This document shows, in pieces, positions 17,689 through 26,201 of a DNA stretch of 64,000 nt. Source of the DNA: Microbacterium sp. 3J1 (GTDB lineage: Bacteria; Actinomycetota; Actinomycetes; Actinomycetales; Microbacteriaceae); contig NZ_CDWI01000008.1 of NCBI RefSeq assembly GCF_001049495.1, forward strand, positions 124,001-188,000, written 5' to 3'. The first letter of the stretch is position 1. Every line of letters starts with the position of its first letter. The notes below the pieces were generated by a model, which ran no database searches, had not been told where the DNA came from, and saw only the letters and a program-made list of their open reading frames with translations. The position numbers and the translations under genes are program-made.

Positions 17689-18663
17689 ATGCGTCAGGTC
17701 ATCATCATCGGCTCCGGCCCCGCCGGATTCACCGCCGCCATCTACGCGGCGCGCGCGAACCTCAAGCCGCTGCTCATCGCGAGCTCGGTGGAGGTCGGCG
17801 GCGAGCTGATGAACACCACCGAGGTCGAGAACTACCCCGGTTTCCCCGAGGGCATCCAGGGACCCGAGCTCATGGCGAAGTTCCAGGAGCAGGCCGAGAA
17901 GTTCGGCACCGAGGTCGTCTACGACGACGTCACCGAGCTCGACCTCGCCGGCCCTGTCAAGAAGGTCACGCTGGGCAGCGGAACCGTGCATGAGACGCAG
18001 ACGCTCATCTACGCGACCGGCTCCGCCTACCGCAAGCTCGGCATCGAGGGCGAAGAGCGTCTCTCGGGCTACGGCGTCTCCTGGTGCGCCACCTGCGACG
18101 GCTTCTTCTTCCAGGAGAAGACGATCGCGGTCGTCGGCGGCGGCGACTCGGCGATGGAGGAGGCCACGTTCCTCACCCGCTTCGCGGACAAGGTCTACGT
18201 CATCCACCGCAAGGAGACGCTGCGCGCCTCGAAGATCATGCAGGAGCGCGCATTCGCGAACGAGAAGATCGAGTTCGTGTGGAACAGCGAGGTCGCCGAG
18301 ATCCTCGGTGGCGACGCGGTCACCGGTGTGCAGCTGCGCAACACGGTCGACGGCACGCTGAGCGACCTTCCGCTCGACGGCCTGTTCATCGCGATCGGCA
18401 ACGACCCGCGCACGCACCTCGTGCACGACAAGCTCGAGCTGACCGCAGAGGGCACGATCTGGGTCGACGGACGCTCGTCGGTCACCTCGGTGCCCGGTGT
18501 GTTCGCCGCCGGTGACGTGATCGACCCCACCTACCGCCAGGCCATCACGGCCGCGGGGTCGGGAACGGTCGCGGCCCTGGATGCCGAGCACTTCCTCGCG
18601 GATCTCGAAGACGTCTCGGTCGAGTTCCCGGCTGCCGAGGCCGCCGAGATCATCACGGCCTGA
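17689..18663 (+). CDS. trxB: Thioredoxin-disulfide reductase
   Basis: 324 residues. NADPH- and FAD-dependent reduction of thioredoxin in the cytoplasm. FAD-binding IIGSGPAGFTAAIYAARA at 6-23, the redox-active CATC at 133-136, the NADPH-binding VVGGGDSAMEEATFL, and the C-terminal FAD motif GVFAAGDVIDPTYRQ. The ATG at 17689 has GGAG 6-9 nt upstream; the longer reading from 17620 lacks support. Followed by trxA 67 nt downstream. Confidence 0.95.
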   Translation: MRQVIIIGSGPAGFTAAIYAARANLKPLLIASSVEVGGELMNTTEVENYPGFPEGIQGPELMAKFQEQAEKFGTEVVYDDVTELDLAGPVKKVTLGSGTVHETQTLIYATGSAYRKLGIEGEERLSGYGVSWCATCDGFFFQEKTIAVVGGGDSAMEEATFLTRFADKVYVIHRKETLRASKIMQERAFANEKIEFVWNSEVAEILGGDAVTGVQLRNTVDGTLSDLPLDGLFIAIGNDPRTHLVHDKLELTAEGTIWVDGRSSVTSVPGVFAAGDVIDPTYRQAITAAGSGTVAALDAEHFLADLEDVSVEFPAAEAAEIITA

Positions 18664-18730
18664 GCCCTCGGGAACACATCCACCCCGCCCGCTGTTGTAG
18701 CAGGCGAACCTCGAATCAAGGAGAACTCTG

Positions 18731-19054
18731 ATGAGTGCAAAGGCTACGAGCCAGGCGACCTGGGAGCAGGACGTTCTGCAGGCCGACGGTCCCGTGCTGG
18801 TGGACTTCTGGGCGGAATGGTGCGGCCCCTGTCGCATGGTCGCTCCGGTCCTTGACCAGATCCAGGCCGACCACCCCGACAAGATCACGATCCTCAAGCT
18901 CAACGTGGACGAGAACCCCGAGCTGGCGATGAAGTACCAGATCACGTCGATCCCGGCGATGAAGGTCTTCCACGGCGGTGAGGTCAAGACGACCATCATC
19001 GGCGCCAAGCCGAAGCCGGCGCTCGAGAAGGATCTCGCCGCGTTCATCGGCTGA
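18731..19054 (+). CDS. trxA: Thioredoxin
   Basis: 107 residues, canonical size. WCGPC active site with redox cysteines at 31 and 34, preceded by VLVDFWAE, and the cis-proline loop TSIPAMKVFHGG. Strong Shine-Dalgarno AAGGAG 6-7 nt before the ATG. Partner of the adjacent trxB. A perfect-stem terminator follows at 19066. Confidence 0.96.
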   Translation: MSAKATSQATWEQDVLQADGPVLVDFWAEWCGPCRMVAPVLDQIQADHPDKITILKLNVDENPELAMKYQITSIPAMKVFHGGEVKTTIIGAKPKPALEKDLAAFIG

Positions 19055-19065
19055 TCGATCCTCTG

Positions 19066-19100
19066 AAGGCCGTCACCCCGCATGGGGTGGCGGCCTTTCT
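19066..19100. terminator. Intrinsic terminator after trxA
   Basis: AAGGCCGTCACCCC pairs, apart from one mismatch, with GGGGTGGCGGCCTTT around a GCAT loop, ending in TTTCT. Because the flanking arms also carry AA/TT runs it can serve the convergent grpB-like gene too. Confidence 0.85.
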
Positions 19101-19131
19101 CGTGCGCCCCCGGGGCGTTCGGTCCGCGGTG

Positions 19132-19659
19132 CTACTTGTCGTACACCGGCACCGAGGGCAGCCCCTGAGCCGCGCGCGCCCGATCGACGATCTCCTGGAT
19201 CACCGGCGTCTTCGCCGCGTTGTACGTCGATCGTCCGCGCGCAGCGGCCGCGACGGCATCGCACTTCGCGTGGGAGTACCGATCGGCGTCTTCAGGGTGC
19301 GTACGCAGCCAGTCTCTGAGCAGACGCTGGTGCACCGCATCCCACTCCACAGCGACGAAGAAGTGCGCGATCGCCGCGCGGACGCCGTCGATCTCGAGCA
19401 CCAGAACCGGATGCGTGCGTACAGCGCTCCCCTGCCGCCACCCTGCAGCCTCGAGCGCCGGCCTGTGCGCCTCGAGGTCGTCGAGATCGGCCACCCTGAT
19501 CGCCAGGTCGATGATCGGCTTGGCGCGCATGCCCGGGATCGCCGTCGATCCGATGTGCTCGATGATCCAGTCGGCATCCCCTCGCGCCCGCAGGTCTGCG
19601 GCGATGCTCTCGAATCGATCCGGCCAGGTCGGGTCGTACGTCACGAGCATGCGAGGCAT
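19132..19659 (-). CDS. GrpB-family nucleotidyltransferase-like protein
   Basis: 175 residues. The UPF0157/GrpB fold, related to nucleotidyltransferases, is recognised by YDPTWPDRFESIAADL, IIEHIGSTAIPGMRAKPIIDL (HIGSTAIPGM core) and a C-terminal KCDAVAAAARGRSTYNAAKTP helix. Some relatives are fused to dephospho-CoA kinase, and others are stand-alone with unknown activity. It starts 10 nt after the stop of the small gene at 20005, so both probably share one transcript. Confidence 0.85.
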   Translation of the reverse strand: MPRMLVTYDPTWPDRFESIAADLRARGDADWIIEHIGSTAIPGMRAKPIIDLAIRVADLDDLEAHRPALEAAGWRQGSAVRTHPVLVLEIDGVRAAIAHFFVAVEWDAVHQRLLRDWLRTHPEDADRYSHAKCDAVAAAARGRSTYNAAKTPVIQEIVDRARAAQGLPSVPVYDK

Positions 19660-19669
19660 CGCGCGGTGA

Positions 19670-20005
19670 TCAGGAGGCGTCGGCGACGGACGGATCCCAC
19701 CGGCGGTGGCGCTGCTTCTCGTCGAGCAGGCCCCAGACGGCGGGCGTCAGCTCGGGATACTCCAGCGAGATCTGACGGAGCACACGGTAGTGACGCGCGG
19801 CATTGGGTCGCACACCGTCGTTCGCGGTGATGTTGTCGGCACGCAGCAGGTAGACCACGAGCTCATCGACACTGGGGAGCTCCTCCATGAACTCCCAGGG
19901 ATCCTCCCCGCCCAGCAGTCGCTCCTGGATCAGCACCGCGAGCTCGTCCGCTGCTTCGGCGCGCAGAACCTCGAGGCTTGCGCGGCGCGGGACGGACTCG
20001 GTCAT
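19670..20005 (-). CDS. Small conserved-looking protein of unknown function
   Basis: 111 residues, acidic and mainly helical (VLRAEAADELAVLIQERLLGG, quoted as EAADELAVLIQERLLGG; PSVDELVVYLLRADNI), with a Trp-rich end (AVWGLLDEKQRHRRWDPS). No domain recognised. It is probably real: normal codon use, a TAGGCT box exactly 6 nt before its ATG, and an immediate same-strand neighbour. I see nothing that gives a function. Confidence 0.7.
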   Translation of the reverse strand: MTESVPRRASLEVLRAEAADELAVLIQERLLGGEDPWEFMEELPSVDELVVYLLRADNITANDGVRPNAARHYRVLRQISLEYPELTPAVWGLLDEKQRHRRWDPSVADAS

Positions 20006-20011
20006 ACATCC

Positions 20012-20017
20012 AGCCTA
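20012..20017 (-). promoter_or_regulatory. -10 box TAGGCT, leaderless start of 111-residue gene
   Basis: Minus-strand TAGGCT ends 6 nt before the ATG at 20005; no Shine-Dalgarno. Confidence 0.5.
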
Positions 20018-21463
20018 CGTCGCCTTGCGAGTGCCGCGGCGCTCCACCTTGAGCTCGTCCGTCATCTCCTCGAGCTCCTTGCCCTTGGTCTCGGGCACCT
20101 TGAAGTACACGAAGAAGAACGACAGGAGGGCGAAGAAGGCGTAGAACCCGTAGGCGAACGTCAGGCCGATCTCGGCGAACACCGGGAAGGTGGTCGAGAT
20201 GAAGAAGTTCGCGGCCCACTGCGCTGCCGCGGCCACCGCGAGGGCTCCTGCGCGGATCGAGTTCGGGAAGATCTCCCCGAGCAGCACCCAGACGAGCGGA
20301 CCCCAGGTGGCTCCGAAGAACACCACGAAGCCGTTGGCGCAGATCAGGGCGACGGTGGCCCACGGGTCCGGAAGGGTTGCGGTCCCCTCTGCGTCGAGTG
20401 TGCCGAACGAGAACGCCAGTGCCATGAGTCCGAGCGTCACGGTCATGCCGACCGAGCCGACGAGCAGCATGATGCGGCGGCCCACCTTGTCGACGAGCAG
20501 GATCGCCACGATGGTGACGACGATGTTCGTGACGGAGGTGATCACGGACGTGAGGAGCGCACTGGATTCGTCGAATCCGACGGACCGCCACAGCGTTGTG
20601 GAGTAGTAGAAGATGACGTTGATGCCCACGAACTGCTGGAACACCGACAGAAGGATGCCGACCCAGACGATCGGCTTCAGCCCGAGACGGCTTCCTCGGA
20701 GGTCGCGCAACGACTCCTGACGCTCCGTGTCGATCGTGCTCGTGATCTCCTTGATCTTCGCGTCCACGTCGACGGTGCCCGTGACGGTCTGCAGCACTTC
20801 GGATGCTCGAGTGATGTCACCCTTTCGCACGAGATATCGCGGCGATTCCGGAAGGCGCAACGACATGATCCCGTAGACGAGTGCGGGGATGGCTTCGACG
20901 ATGAACATCCAGCGCCAGGCGGTGAGGCCCCACAGGGGCTGATCGGCAGCGCCGGCGATGTTGGCGAGGAGCGCGTCCGACAGCAGTGCCGCGAAGATGC
21001 CTGTGACGATCGCCAACTGCTGCAGCGAGCCCAGTCTGCCTCTGATCTTCGCCGGAGACACCTCGGCGATGTACGCCGGGGCGATGACGGATGCCGCGCC
21101 GACGCCGAGACCGCCGATCACGCGCCAGATGATGAGGTCGACGACGCTGAACGCCAGACCCGACCCGATGGCGGAGATGAAGAACATCGCCGCGGCGACG
21201 ACCATCACCGGGATGCGGCCGCGTTTGTTCGCGATGGGGCCCGCGAACCATGCGCCGATCGCGCAGCCGATGAGCGCGGATGAGACGGCGAAGCCCTTGA
21301 GCCCGACGCCGAGATCGAAGCCCGAGACGTTCCCTGCCAGCGCATCGACAGCACCGTTGATGACGGCCGTATCGAAGCCGAAGAGGAAGCCACCGAGAGC
21401 AGCTGCGATGCTGACCGCTATGACTCGTCGCTGGAAACCTGATGGAGTCTGCGCTGTGGACAT
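20015..21463 (-). CDS. Sugar-porter-family MFS transporter
   Basis: 482 residues, 12 predicted membrane helices. Sugar-porter signatures: GGFLFGFDTAVINGAVDAL in helix 1, NKRGRIP after helix 2, RVIGGLGVGAASVIAPAYIAE, PESPRYLVRKG before the central loop, QQFVGINVIFYYSTTLW in helix 7 and PETKGKELEEM at the end. These are the XylE/GalP-type proton-coupled sugar importer motifs. AGGGGAGACG precedes the ATG at 21463. The sugar is unknown; no metabolic gene adjoins. Confidence 0.93.
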   Translation of the reverse strand: MSTAQTPSGFQRRVIAVSIAAALGGFLFGFDTAVINGAVDALAGNVSGFDLGVGLKGFAVSSALIGCAIGAWFAGPIANKRGRIPVMVVAAAMFFISAIGSGLAFSVVDLIIWRVIGGLGVGAASVIAPAYIAEVSPAKIRGRLGSLQQLAIVTGIFAALLSDALLANIAGAADQPLWGLTAWRWMFIVEAIPALVYGIMSLRLPESPRYLVRKGDITRASEVLQTVTGTVDVDAKIKEITSTIDTERQESLRDLRGSRLGLKPIVWVGILLSVFQQFVGINVIFYYSTTLWRSVGFDESSALLTSVITSVTNIVVTIVAILLVDKVGRRIMLLVGSVGMTVTLGLMALAFSFGTLDAEGTATLPDPWATVALICANGFVVFFGATWGPLVWVLLGEIFPNSIRAGALAVAAAAQWAANFFISTTFPVFAEIGLTFAYGFYAFFALLSFFFVYFKVPETKGKELEEMTDELKVERRGTRKAT

Positions 21464-21525
21464 CGTCTCCCCTTCATCGTGGCGATGTCGCGAGTCTACG
21501 GGCGCTCAGGTCGTGCGGGGCGGCG

Positions 21526-22497
21526 TCACGCCGGTCCGAACCCCGATTCACCAAGCTCGCTGAGGATGCGGTTCAAGTCCTGAATCGATGCGAAATCGAT
21601 TATGACCTGGCCTTTTCGTGCACCCAGCGAGACCTTGACGCGCGTGTTCAAACGGTCGCCGAGGTTGCCCGCGACCTCGTCGAGGTATGCGCGGCGAGCA
21701 CCGGGAGTCGGCTTCGCGGTGCGTCCGGGTGCGGCGGGCTCTGTCTTCGCTGCCACCTCCGTGGCGCGCACAGAGAGGTCTTCGTTCACGACCTTGTCGG
21801 CGAGCCGCTGCATCGCCTCGGGGGTGTCGAGGCTGAGGATCGCGCGGGCGTGACCGGCGCTCAGCACCCCTGCGGCGACGCGCTGCTGCACCGGTACCGG
21901 GAGCTTCAGCAGGCGGATGGTGTTGCTGATCTGCGGACGCGATCGACCGATCCGCGCGGCGAGCTGTTCCTGGGTGATGCCGAAGTCCTCGAGCAGCTGC
22001 TGGTACGCCGATGCCTCTTCGAGCGGGTTCAGCTCCGAGCGGTGGAGGTTCTCGAGCAGGGCGTCACGAAGCAGGTCCTCGTCGGCGGTGTCGCGCACGA
22101 TGGCCGGGATGGCTTCGAGACCCGCTTCCCGAGCCGCGCGCGTGCGACGCTCACCCATGATGAGCTCGTACTCGCCGTCGCTGTTCTTGCGGACGACGAC
22201 GGGCTGCAGGACGCCGAACTCCCGGACGCTGTGCACGAGCTCCGCAAGGTCCTCGGGATTGAAGTGGGTGCGGGGCTGTCGCGGGTTCGGAACGATCTTG
22301 TTCGGGTCGACCTGCACGAGGTGGATACCGGGGACGGTCTCCAGATCCGCAGTCTCTGTCGGCTCGGAGACGGCCGGCTCCACGGCCGGACGAAGGCTCG
22401 CGCCGGGGAAGAACACGTCGACAGGACGCTCGGCCTGATCAGCGGTGGGGATGAGGGCACCGATCCCCCGGCCCAGTCCAGTGCGCTTCGCCATCAT
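21526..22497 (-). CDS. parB: Chromosome-partitioning protein ParB
   Basis: 323 residues. CTP-dependent DNA clamp that loads at parS and organises the origin for segregation. N-terminal LGRGIGALIP, linker, then IVPNPRQPRTHF (ParB box I), MGERRTRAAREAGL with the CTP-binding GERR motif, ENLHRSELNPLEEA, and the helix-turn-helix GITQEQLAARIGRSRPQISNTIRLLKLP. The ATG at 22497 overlaps the parA stop (ATGA); a second in-frame ATG follows at 22494. Eight of its presumptive binding sites lie just upstream of parA. Confidence 0.96.
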   Translation of the reverse strand: MMAKRTGLGRGIGALIPTADQAERPVDVFFPGASLRPAVEPAVSEPTETADLETVPGIHLVQVDPNKIVPNPRQPRTHFNPEDLAELVHSVREFGVLQPVVVRKNSDGEYELIMGERRTRAAREAGLEAIPAIVRDTADEDLLRDALLENLHRSELNPLEEASAYQQLLEDFGITQEQLAARIGRSRPQISNTIRLLKLPVPVQQRVAAGVLSAGHARAILSLDTPEAMQRLADKVVNEDLSVRATEVAAKTEPAAPGRTAKPTPGARRAYLDEVAGNLGDRLNTRVKVSLGARKGQVIIDFASIQDLNRILSELGESGFGPA

Positions 22498-23420
22498 TTC
22501 TCCTTGCTCTGCGTCGCGTGTCGCGACGCGATCTCGACGGCGGCCTCGCGGTATGCGACGGCGCCGGCCGACTGCCCATCGTAGGCGATCACGGTCTGTC
22601 CGAAACTCGGGGCCTCCGACACCCGCACCGAGCGCGGGATCACGGTGTCGAGCACCTGCTCCGGGAAGTGCGTCCGCACCTCCTCCGCCACCTGCTGCGC
22701 CAGACGGGTCCGCCCGTCGAACATCGTGAGCAGGATCGTCGAGAGGTGAAGGTCGGGGTTGAGGTGCTTCTGGATCATCTGAATGCTGCCGAGCAGCTGG
22801 CTCAGTCCTTCCAGTGCGTAGTACTCGCACTGGATCGGGATGAACACCTCTCGCGCCGCGGTGAACGCATTGATGGTCAGGAGGCCGAGCGACGGCGGGC
22901 AGTCGATGATGACGAAGTCCACGGGGTTCGTGGCCAGATAGTCGTCCAGTGCCCGGCGGAGGCGGTGCTCGCGGGCGACCTGCGCGACCAGCTCGATCTC
23001 CGCGCCCGCCAGGTGGATGGTGCTGGGAGCACAGAAGAGGTTCTCGTCCTCCGGGCTCTGCTGCACGATGTCCGCGAGCGGCAGCTCATCGATGAGGACG
23101 TCATAGACGCTCGGAGTGTCCGCGTTGTGGGGTACACCCAGGGCGGTCGAGGCGTTTCCCTGAGGATCCAGGTCGATGACGAGGACCTTGGCACCGAGGC
23201 CGGCGAGAGCGGATGCGATGTTGACGGCGCTCGTCGTCTTTCCGACGCCGCCCTTCTGGTTGGAGACGGTGAGGACGCGTGTCTCTCCGGAGAAGTCGAC
23301 CTTCACTTCCTCCAGCACCCGGCGGCGTGCCGACAGGTCTGCGAGCTCCCGCGCGAGCGGTGTATCCATCCCGAAACTGTCTTTCGGTGATGCTTTCTCG
23401 GACTGTTTCACGTGAAACAT
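22494..23420 (-). CDS. parA: Chromosome-partitioning ATPase ParA
   Basis: 308 residues. Deviant Walker A KGGVGKTT at 56-63, LVIDLDPQGNAS and VIIDCPPSLGLLTINAF motifs. Works with ParB to move origins apart. The ATG at 23420 is preceded by AAGGAG, whereas the next in-frame ATG at 23369 has no ribosome binding site. Using 23420, codons 1-6 (MFHVKQ) are encoded by a perfect parS site (23404-23419), so the segregation site lies inside the gene. The N-terminal 40 residues before the Walker region are basic and poorly conserved-looking. Confidence 0.95.
   Translation of the reverse strand: MFHVKQSEKASPKDSFGMDTPLARELADLSARRRVLEEVKVDFSGETRVLTVSNQKGGVGKTTSAVNIASALAGLGAKVLVIDLDPQGNASTALGVPHNADTPSVYDVLIDELPLADIVQQSPEDENLFCAPSTIHLAGAEIELVAQVAREHRLRRALDDYLATNPVDFVIIDCPPSLGLLTINAFTAAREVFIPIQCEYYALEGLSQLLGSIQMIQKHLNPDLHLSTILLTMFDGRTRLAQQVAEEVRTHFPEQVLDTVIPRSVRVSEAPSFGQTVIAYDGQSAGAVAYREAAVEIASRHATQSKEK
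23404..23419. other. parS site 1 (inside parA start)
   Basis: TGTTTCACGTGAAACA, a perfect 16-bp palindrome identical to the bacterial parS consensus. It overlaps parA codons 1-6. Confidence 0.95.
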
Positions 23421-23528
23421 CCACTCCTTCCGGGGCCGTCTTCCACTCTAATCGCTCGCGCCGACATCACCGGTCAGCGGATGGGTTGGCGAGCAGTGAG
23501 CCCTCCCCTATCCGGTTCCGCTGGTCGT

Positions 23529-23544
23529 TGTTTCACGTGAAACA
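23529..23544. other. parS site 2
   Basis: TGTTTCACGTGAAACA, perfect match, 125 bp from site 1. Confidence 0.95.
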
Positions 23545-24034
23545 AGCTGGGGCTGCCCGACAGATCAGCGACCTTGTCGGCGAGATAGTGAATGGGACGC
23601 GTCACGTCCAGTCGGGACCACTCGGGCGACGCGACCGTAGAAGTCCGTGTGATTCTCCATTGTGCGCAGCAGGGGTGATGAGGAGTCCGGACTTGCCTGA
23701 CCCAGACATTCCAGTCATCGGTACTCGCGCCATCCAGCCGCCAAGCCGTTGAGGTCAGCGCTGTCGTCCGCTCGGTTCCACTCGTGCCCCAGGTGCCCCC
23801 GCGGATCCGTCCTGCGCTCTCACCTCGGTCTGCCGCAGCTACGAAGCACGTGGGTTCCAACGTCGGCGGTGTCATCCGAGGAGGTGAGGGTGGGGGTAGC
23901 GCCCCGTACCCTAGCCACCGAGGTCCGACACCTGTCGGGCGACGCATGCAGCTCATGCCGGCCCCGCCGCCCGGCTCCTCGTCTGCGGCAGCTGTCCTCG
24001 GCCGCCGTTGGCGCTTGGCGGCAGCAGCTACGCA

Positions 24035-24050
24035 CGTTTCACGTGAAACA
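24035..24050. other. parS site 3
   Basis: CGTTTCACGTGAAACA, one outer mismatch, full 14-bp core. Confidence 0.92.
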
Positions 24051-24542
24051 TCGGCTGTCGAGACCGCACCCGAGTCACAGCTTCCTCAGCAGTTGCCCAT
24101 TCGCAACGCCGGGCGTTCTCTATCGTCCGTCTTCACCCCTCATACCGAACACGGGAACCAACGCTTCGACCGGGCGGGCGAGCCAGAGTGCACCCATCGC
24201 CAGAACTCTCGCATAGGCGGAGGACTGAGACGGCTGATACGAATCGCGAATACAGACCGCGTCGGCCGAGTGACCTCAGTCACGGTTCACAGACGGTTCA
24301 CGCATCAAGCGCCTACTCCTTCGGAGGACTCGATTCGCCGCAGCGGCGTTCTGACGTGCTCCTGCCGGCGACTGCGTCGCGACGAGGGCCTGCATTCGCA
24401 ACAATCAGGACGTTTTTCACCCCGGAGGCCGCCCCACGGGCCCGTGTCGTCTCACGATGGTGGCGGCAGAGACTGCAACGTCACCTTGACCGATCCCTTG
24501 CTACGCCGCCTCCGTAATTCCACCCCTTGCCGAATGGACCGG

Positions 24543-24558
24543 TGTTTCACGTGAAACA
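24543..24558. other. parS site 4
   Basis: TGTTTCACGTGAAACA, perfect match. Confidence 0.95.
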
Positions 24559-24707
24559 CCGCGAAGGCCGCTCGGTGCTCATCTTGTCTGGCGGACTGCA
24601 TGAACAGGGGGTAGTAGGCCCATCGAGCGCTGAACACACGAGCAAGATGCGAGCTCACTGGCGGCATGGCGCCCTCCCCCACATGGACGACGCCCAGCAC
24701 GTCCGAG

Positions 24708-24723
24708 TGTTTCATGTGAAACG
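24708..24723. other. Degenerate parS site 5
   Basis: TGTTTCATGTGAAACG: one change in the core (C to T) and one at the last base. Placement among perfect sites suggests a weakened parS. Confidence 0.7.
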
Positions 24724-24802
24724 CTGCCGAGCGGCCGGTCCGTGACCCAGCCGACCTGGGCGAGGAGCTCGCTGGCTCGCCGCACCCGAGTAGTAAGCGC
24801 AC

Positions 24803-24853
24803 CAGCCCGAGCCCCAAACCCAGCCCGAGCCCAGCCCCAGCCCCAGCCCCGAG
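24803..24853. repeat. Degenerate AGCCC(C/G) hexamer tract
   Basis: About eight imperfect tandem copies of a 6-bp unit (AGCCCG, AGCCCC, CAAACC variants) between parS sites 5 and 6. One strand is almost pure C/A, the other G/T. Confidence 0.7.
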
Positions 24854-24949
24854 CTACTCCGCCAAGCAACCGCCTCCGGTGCCACGCCCTCGCTGCAGGC
24901 CCCTCCTCCATAGCAAGTCAAGTATCGTCTTCACTCCACATTCGGCTAT

Positions 24950-24965
24950 GTTTCACGTGAAACAC
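24950..24965. other. parS site 6
   Basis: TGTTTCACGTGAAACA, perfect match. Confidence 0.95.
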
Positions 24966-25121
24966 TCTTTCCCGCTTAGCCGCTACGCCTCACACCGTCA
25001 GGGCTAGCCGCGGCCCGCATCCCGCTTGGGGGAAGGGCCGTTCCGAACGCACATTAGCCCACCCGCCCCCATCCTCGACAACCCTGCGAGTGGCGACGCT
25101 GACGAGCCACTCACCGCTTGG

Positions 25122-25137
25122 CGTTTCACGTGAAACA
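25122..25137. other. parS site 7
   Basis: CGTTTCACGTGAAACA, 15 of 16, full core. Confidence 0.92.
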
Positions 25138-25330
25138 TTGCAATCGTCGTTGCGGGCGCAAACCATCAGGTCGGGGCGACCACGAAGCTCCCCACCTACC
25201 TACTAACGCCAACCAGTGACCCTAGGTTCCTGATCAGGTATCTGAGCGCTCGCGTCTCGGCAACACAGGGGTGCGGTCGCAACCTACGGCCGGACGCTCT
25301 GCCCCGACCAGCGCGTGCTCACGGGGCGAG

Positions 25331-25346
25331 AGTTTCACGTGAAACA
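25331..25346. other. parS site 8
   Basis: AGTTTCACGTGAAACA, 15 of 16, full core. It is the last before rsmG. Confidence 0.92.
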
Positions 25347-25543
25347 CCGGGACGTCCTGGCTCCCGGCTCACGAAGTAACAGGACCGAGCCCACACCCGG
25401 AGAGAATAGTCACGCAGCTGAACTGGAACCCCGATTACTCGATGATCGGATGGGGATGACTGCTCCAGCATCCGGACCACGCCAACGCCCACTCATCAGC
25501 GATGCTCACATGAGCGCGCACCGCGCACATCACCGCAGAATCG

Positions 25544-26167
25544 TCAGCGAACGACAGCCCGAACGACGCGGGTGGTCTCCGGCAGCGCTCCTTCGCCGAG
25601 AACCTCGACGCGCACATTCGTCAGACGGAACTTCTTGATCTGCTTCTGCGCGGCGTCGATCTCGTTGGGTGCGTTCATTCCCTTGAGAAGAGTGAGCTCT
25701 CCTCCGTCGCGCACGAGAGGCGCCGTGAGCGGAATCAGCGTCCGTAGAGCACTGACCGCTCGAGCTGTGACGACGTCGAACCCCTCGGGCCGGCGCACTT
25801 CTTCGGCGCGAGCACGCAGAACTTCGACGTTCTCCAGTCCGAGCGAATCCACTTGCTCGTTCAGCCAGATGATCCGCCGCTCCATCGGCTCGACGAGAGT
25901 CCACTGCACATCGGGCCGAGCAATGGCGAGTACCAGACCCGGTAGCCCCGCACCGGATCCGATGTCCGCGACCGTGCCATGGAAGAGCGGCGCAGCAATC
26001 GCACTGTTGAGAATGTGGCGCGTCCAGAGACGCGGCAACTCGAGCGGACCGATCAGCCCGCGCTCTTCTCCATGTTCCGCGAGGGCAGTCGTGAATCGCC
26101 GGGCGACATCGATGCGGTTGCCGAAGAGCTCCTCGGCAACCGCGGGCTCGGCCTCGACAGCGCTCAT
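25544..26167 (-). CDS. rsmG: 16S rRNA (guanine-N7) methyltransferase RsmG
   Basis: 207 residues, standard size. Methylates a guanine in the 530 loop of 16S rRNA (G527 in E. coli numbering) using SAM. VADIGSGAGLPGLVLAIARP is the SAM-binding motif I; LVEPMERRIIWLNE motif II; FDVVTARAVSAL and LLKGMNAP complete the fold; LPRLWTRHILNSAI is the RsmG substrate-loop signature. The start at 26167 (MSAVEAEP) gives the normal length; the longer reading to 26344 overlaps jag. It lies 34 nt downstream of jag. Confidence 0.95.
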   Translation of the reverse strand: MSAVEAEPAVAEELFGNRIDVARRFTTALAEHGEERGLIGPLELPRLWTRHILNSAIAAPLFHGTVADIGSGAGLPGLVLAIARPDVQWTLVEPMERRIIWLNEQVDSLGLENVEVLRARAEEVRRPEGFDVVTARAVSALRTLIPLTAPLVRDGGELTLLKGMNAPNEIDAAQKQIKKFRLTNVRVEVLGEGALPETTRVVRAVVR

Positions 26168-26201
26168 GAGGCCCTCTTCGCCAGATGGTCCATGAAGAAC
26201 G

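Larger units (their letters stand above)
23421..25543. other. Gene-free parS island between parA and rsmG
   Basis: About 2.1 kb in a window where genes are otherwise packed. Six-frame readings here are short, have no recognisable domain, and several share FHVKH or HVSRET fragments only because parS is translated in different frames. Contents I can support: parS sites 2-8 (site 1 is in parA) and a low-complexity AGCCC-type repeat at 24803-24853. The stretch probably serves as the centromere. Confidence 0.75.

Noticed and set aside
23749..24554. Several 100-250-codon readings between parA and rsmG
   Set aside because: No recognisable domains, starts without ribosome binding sites, shared peptides arise from translating parS.
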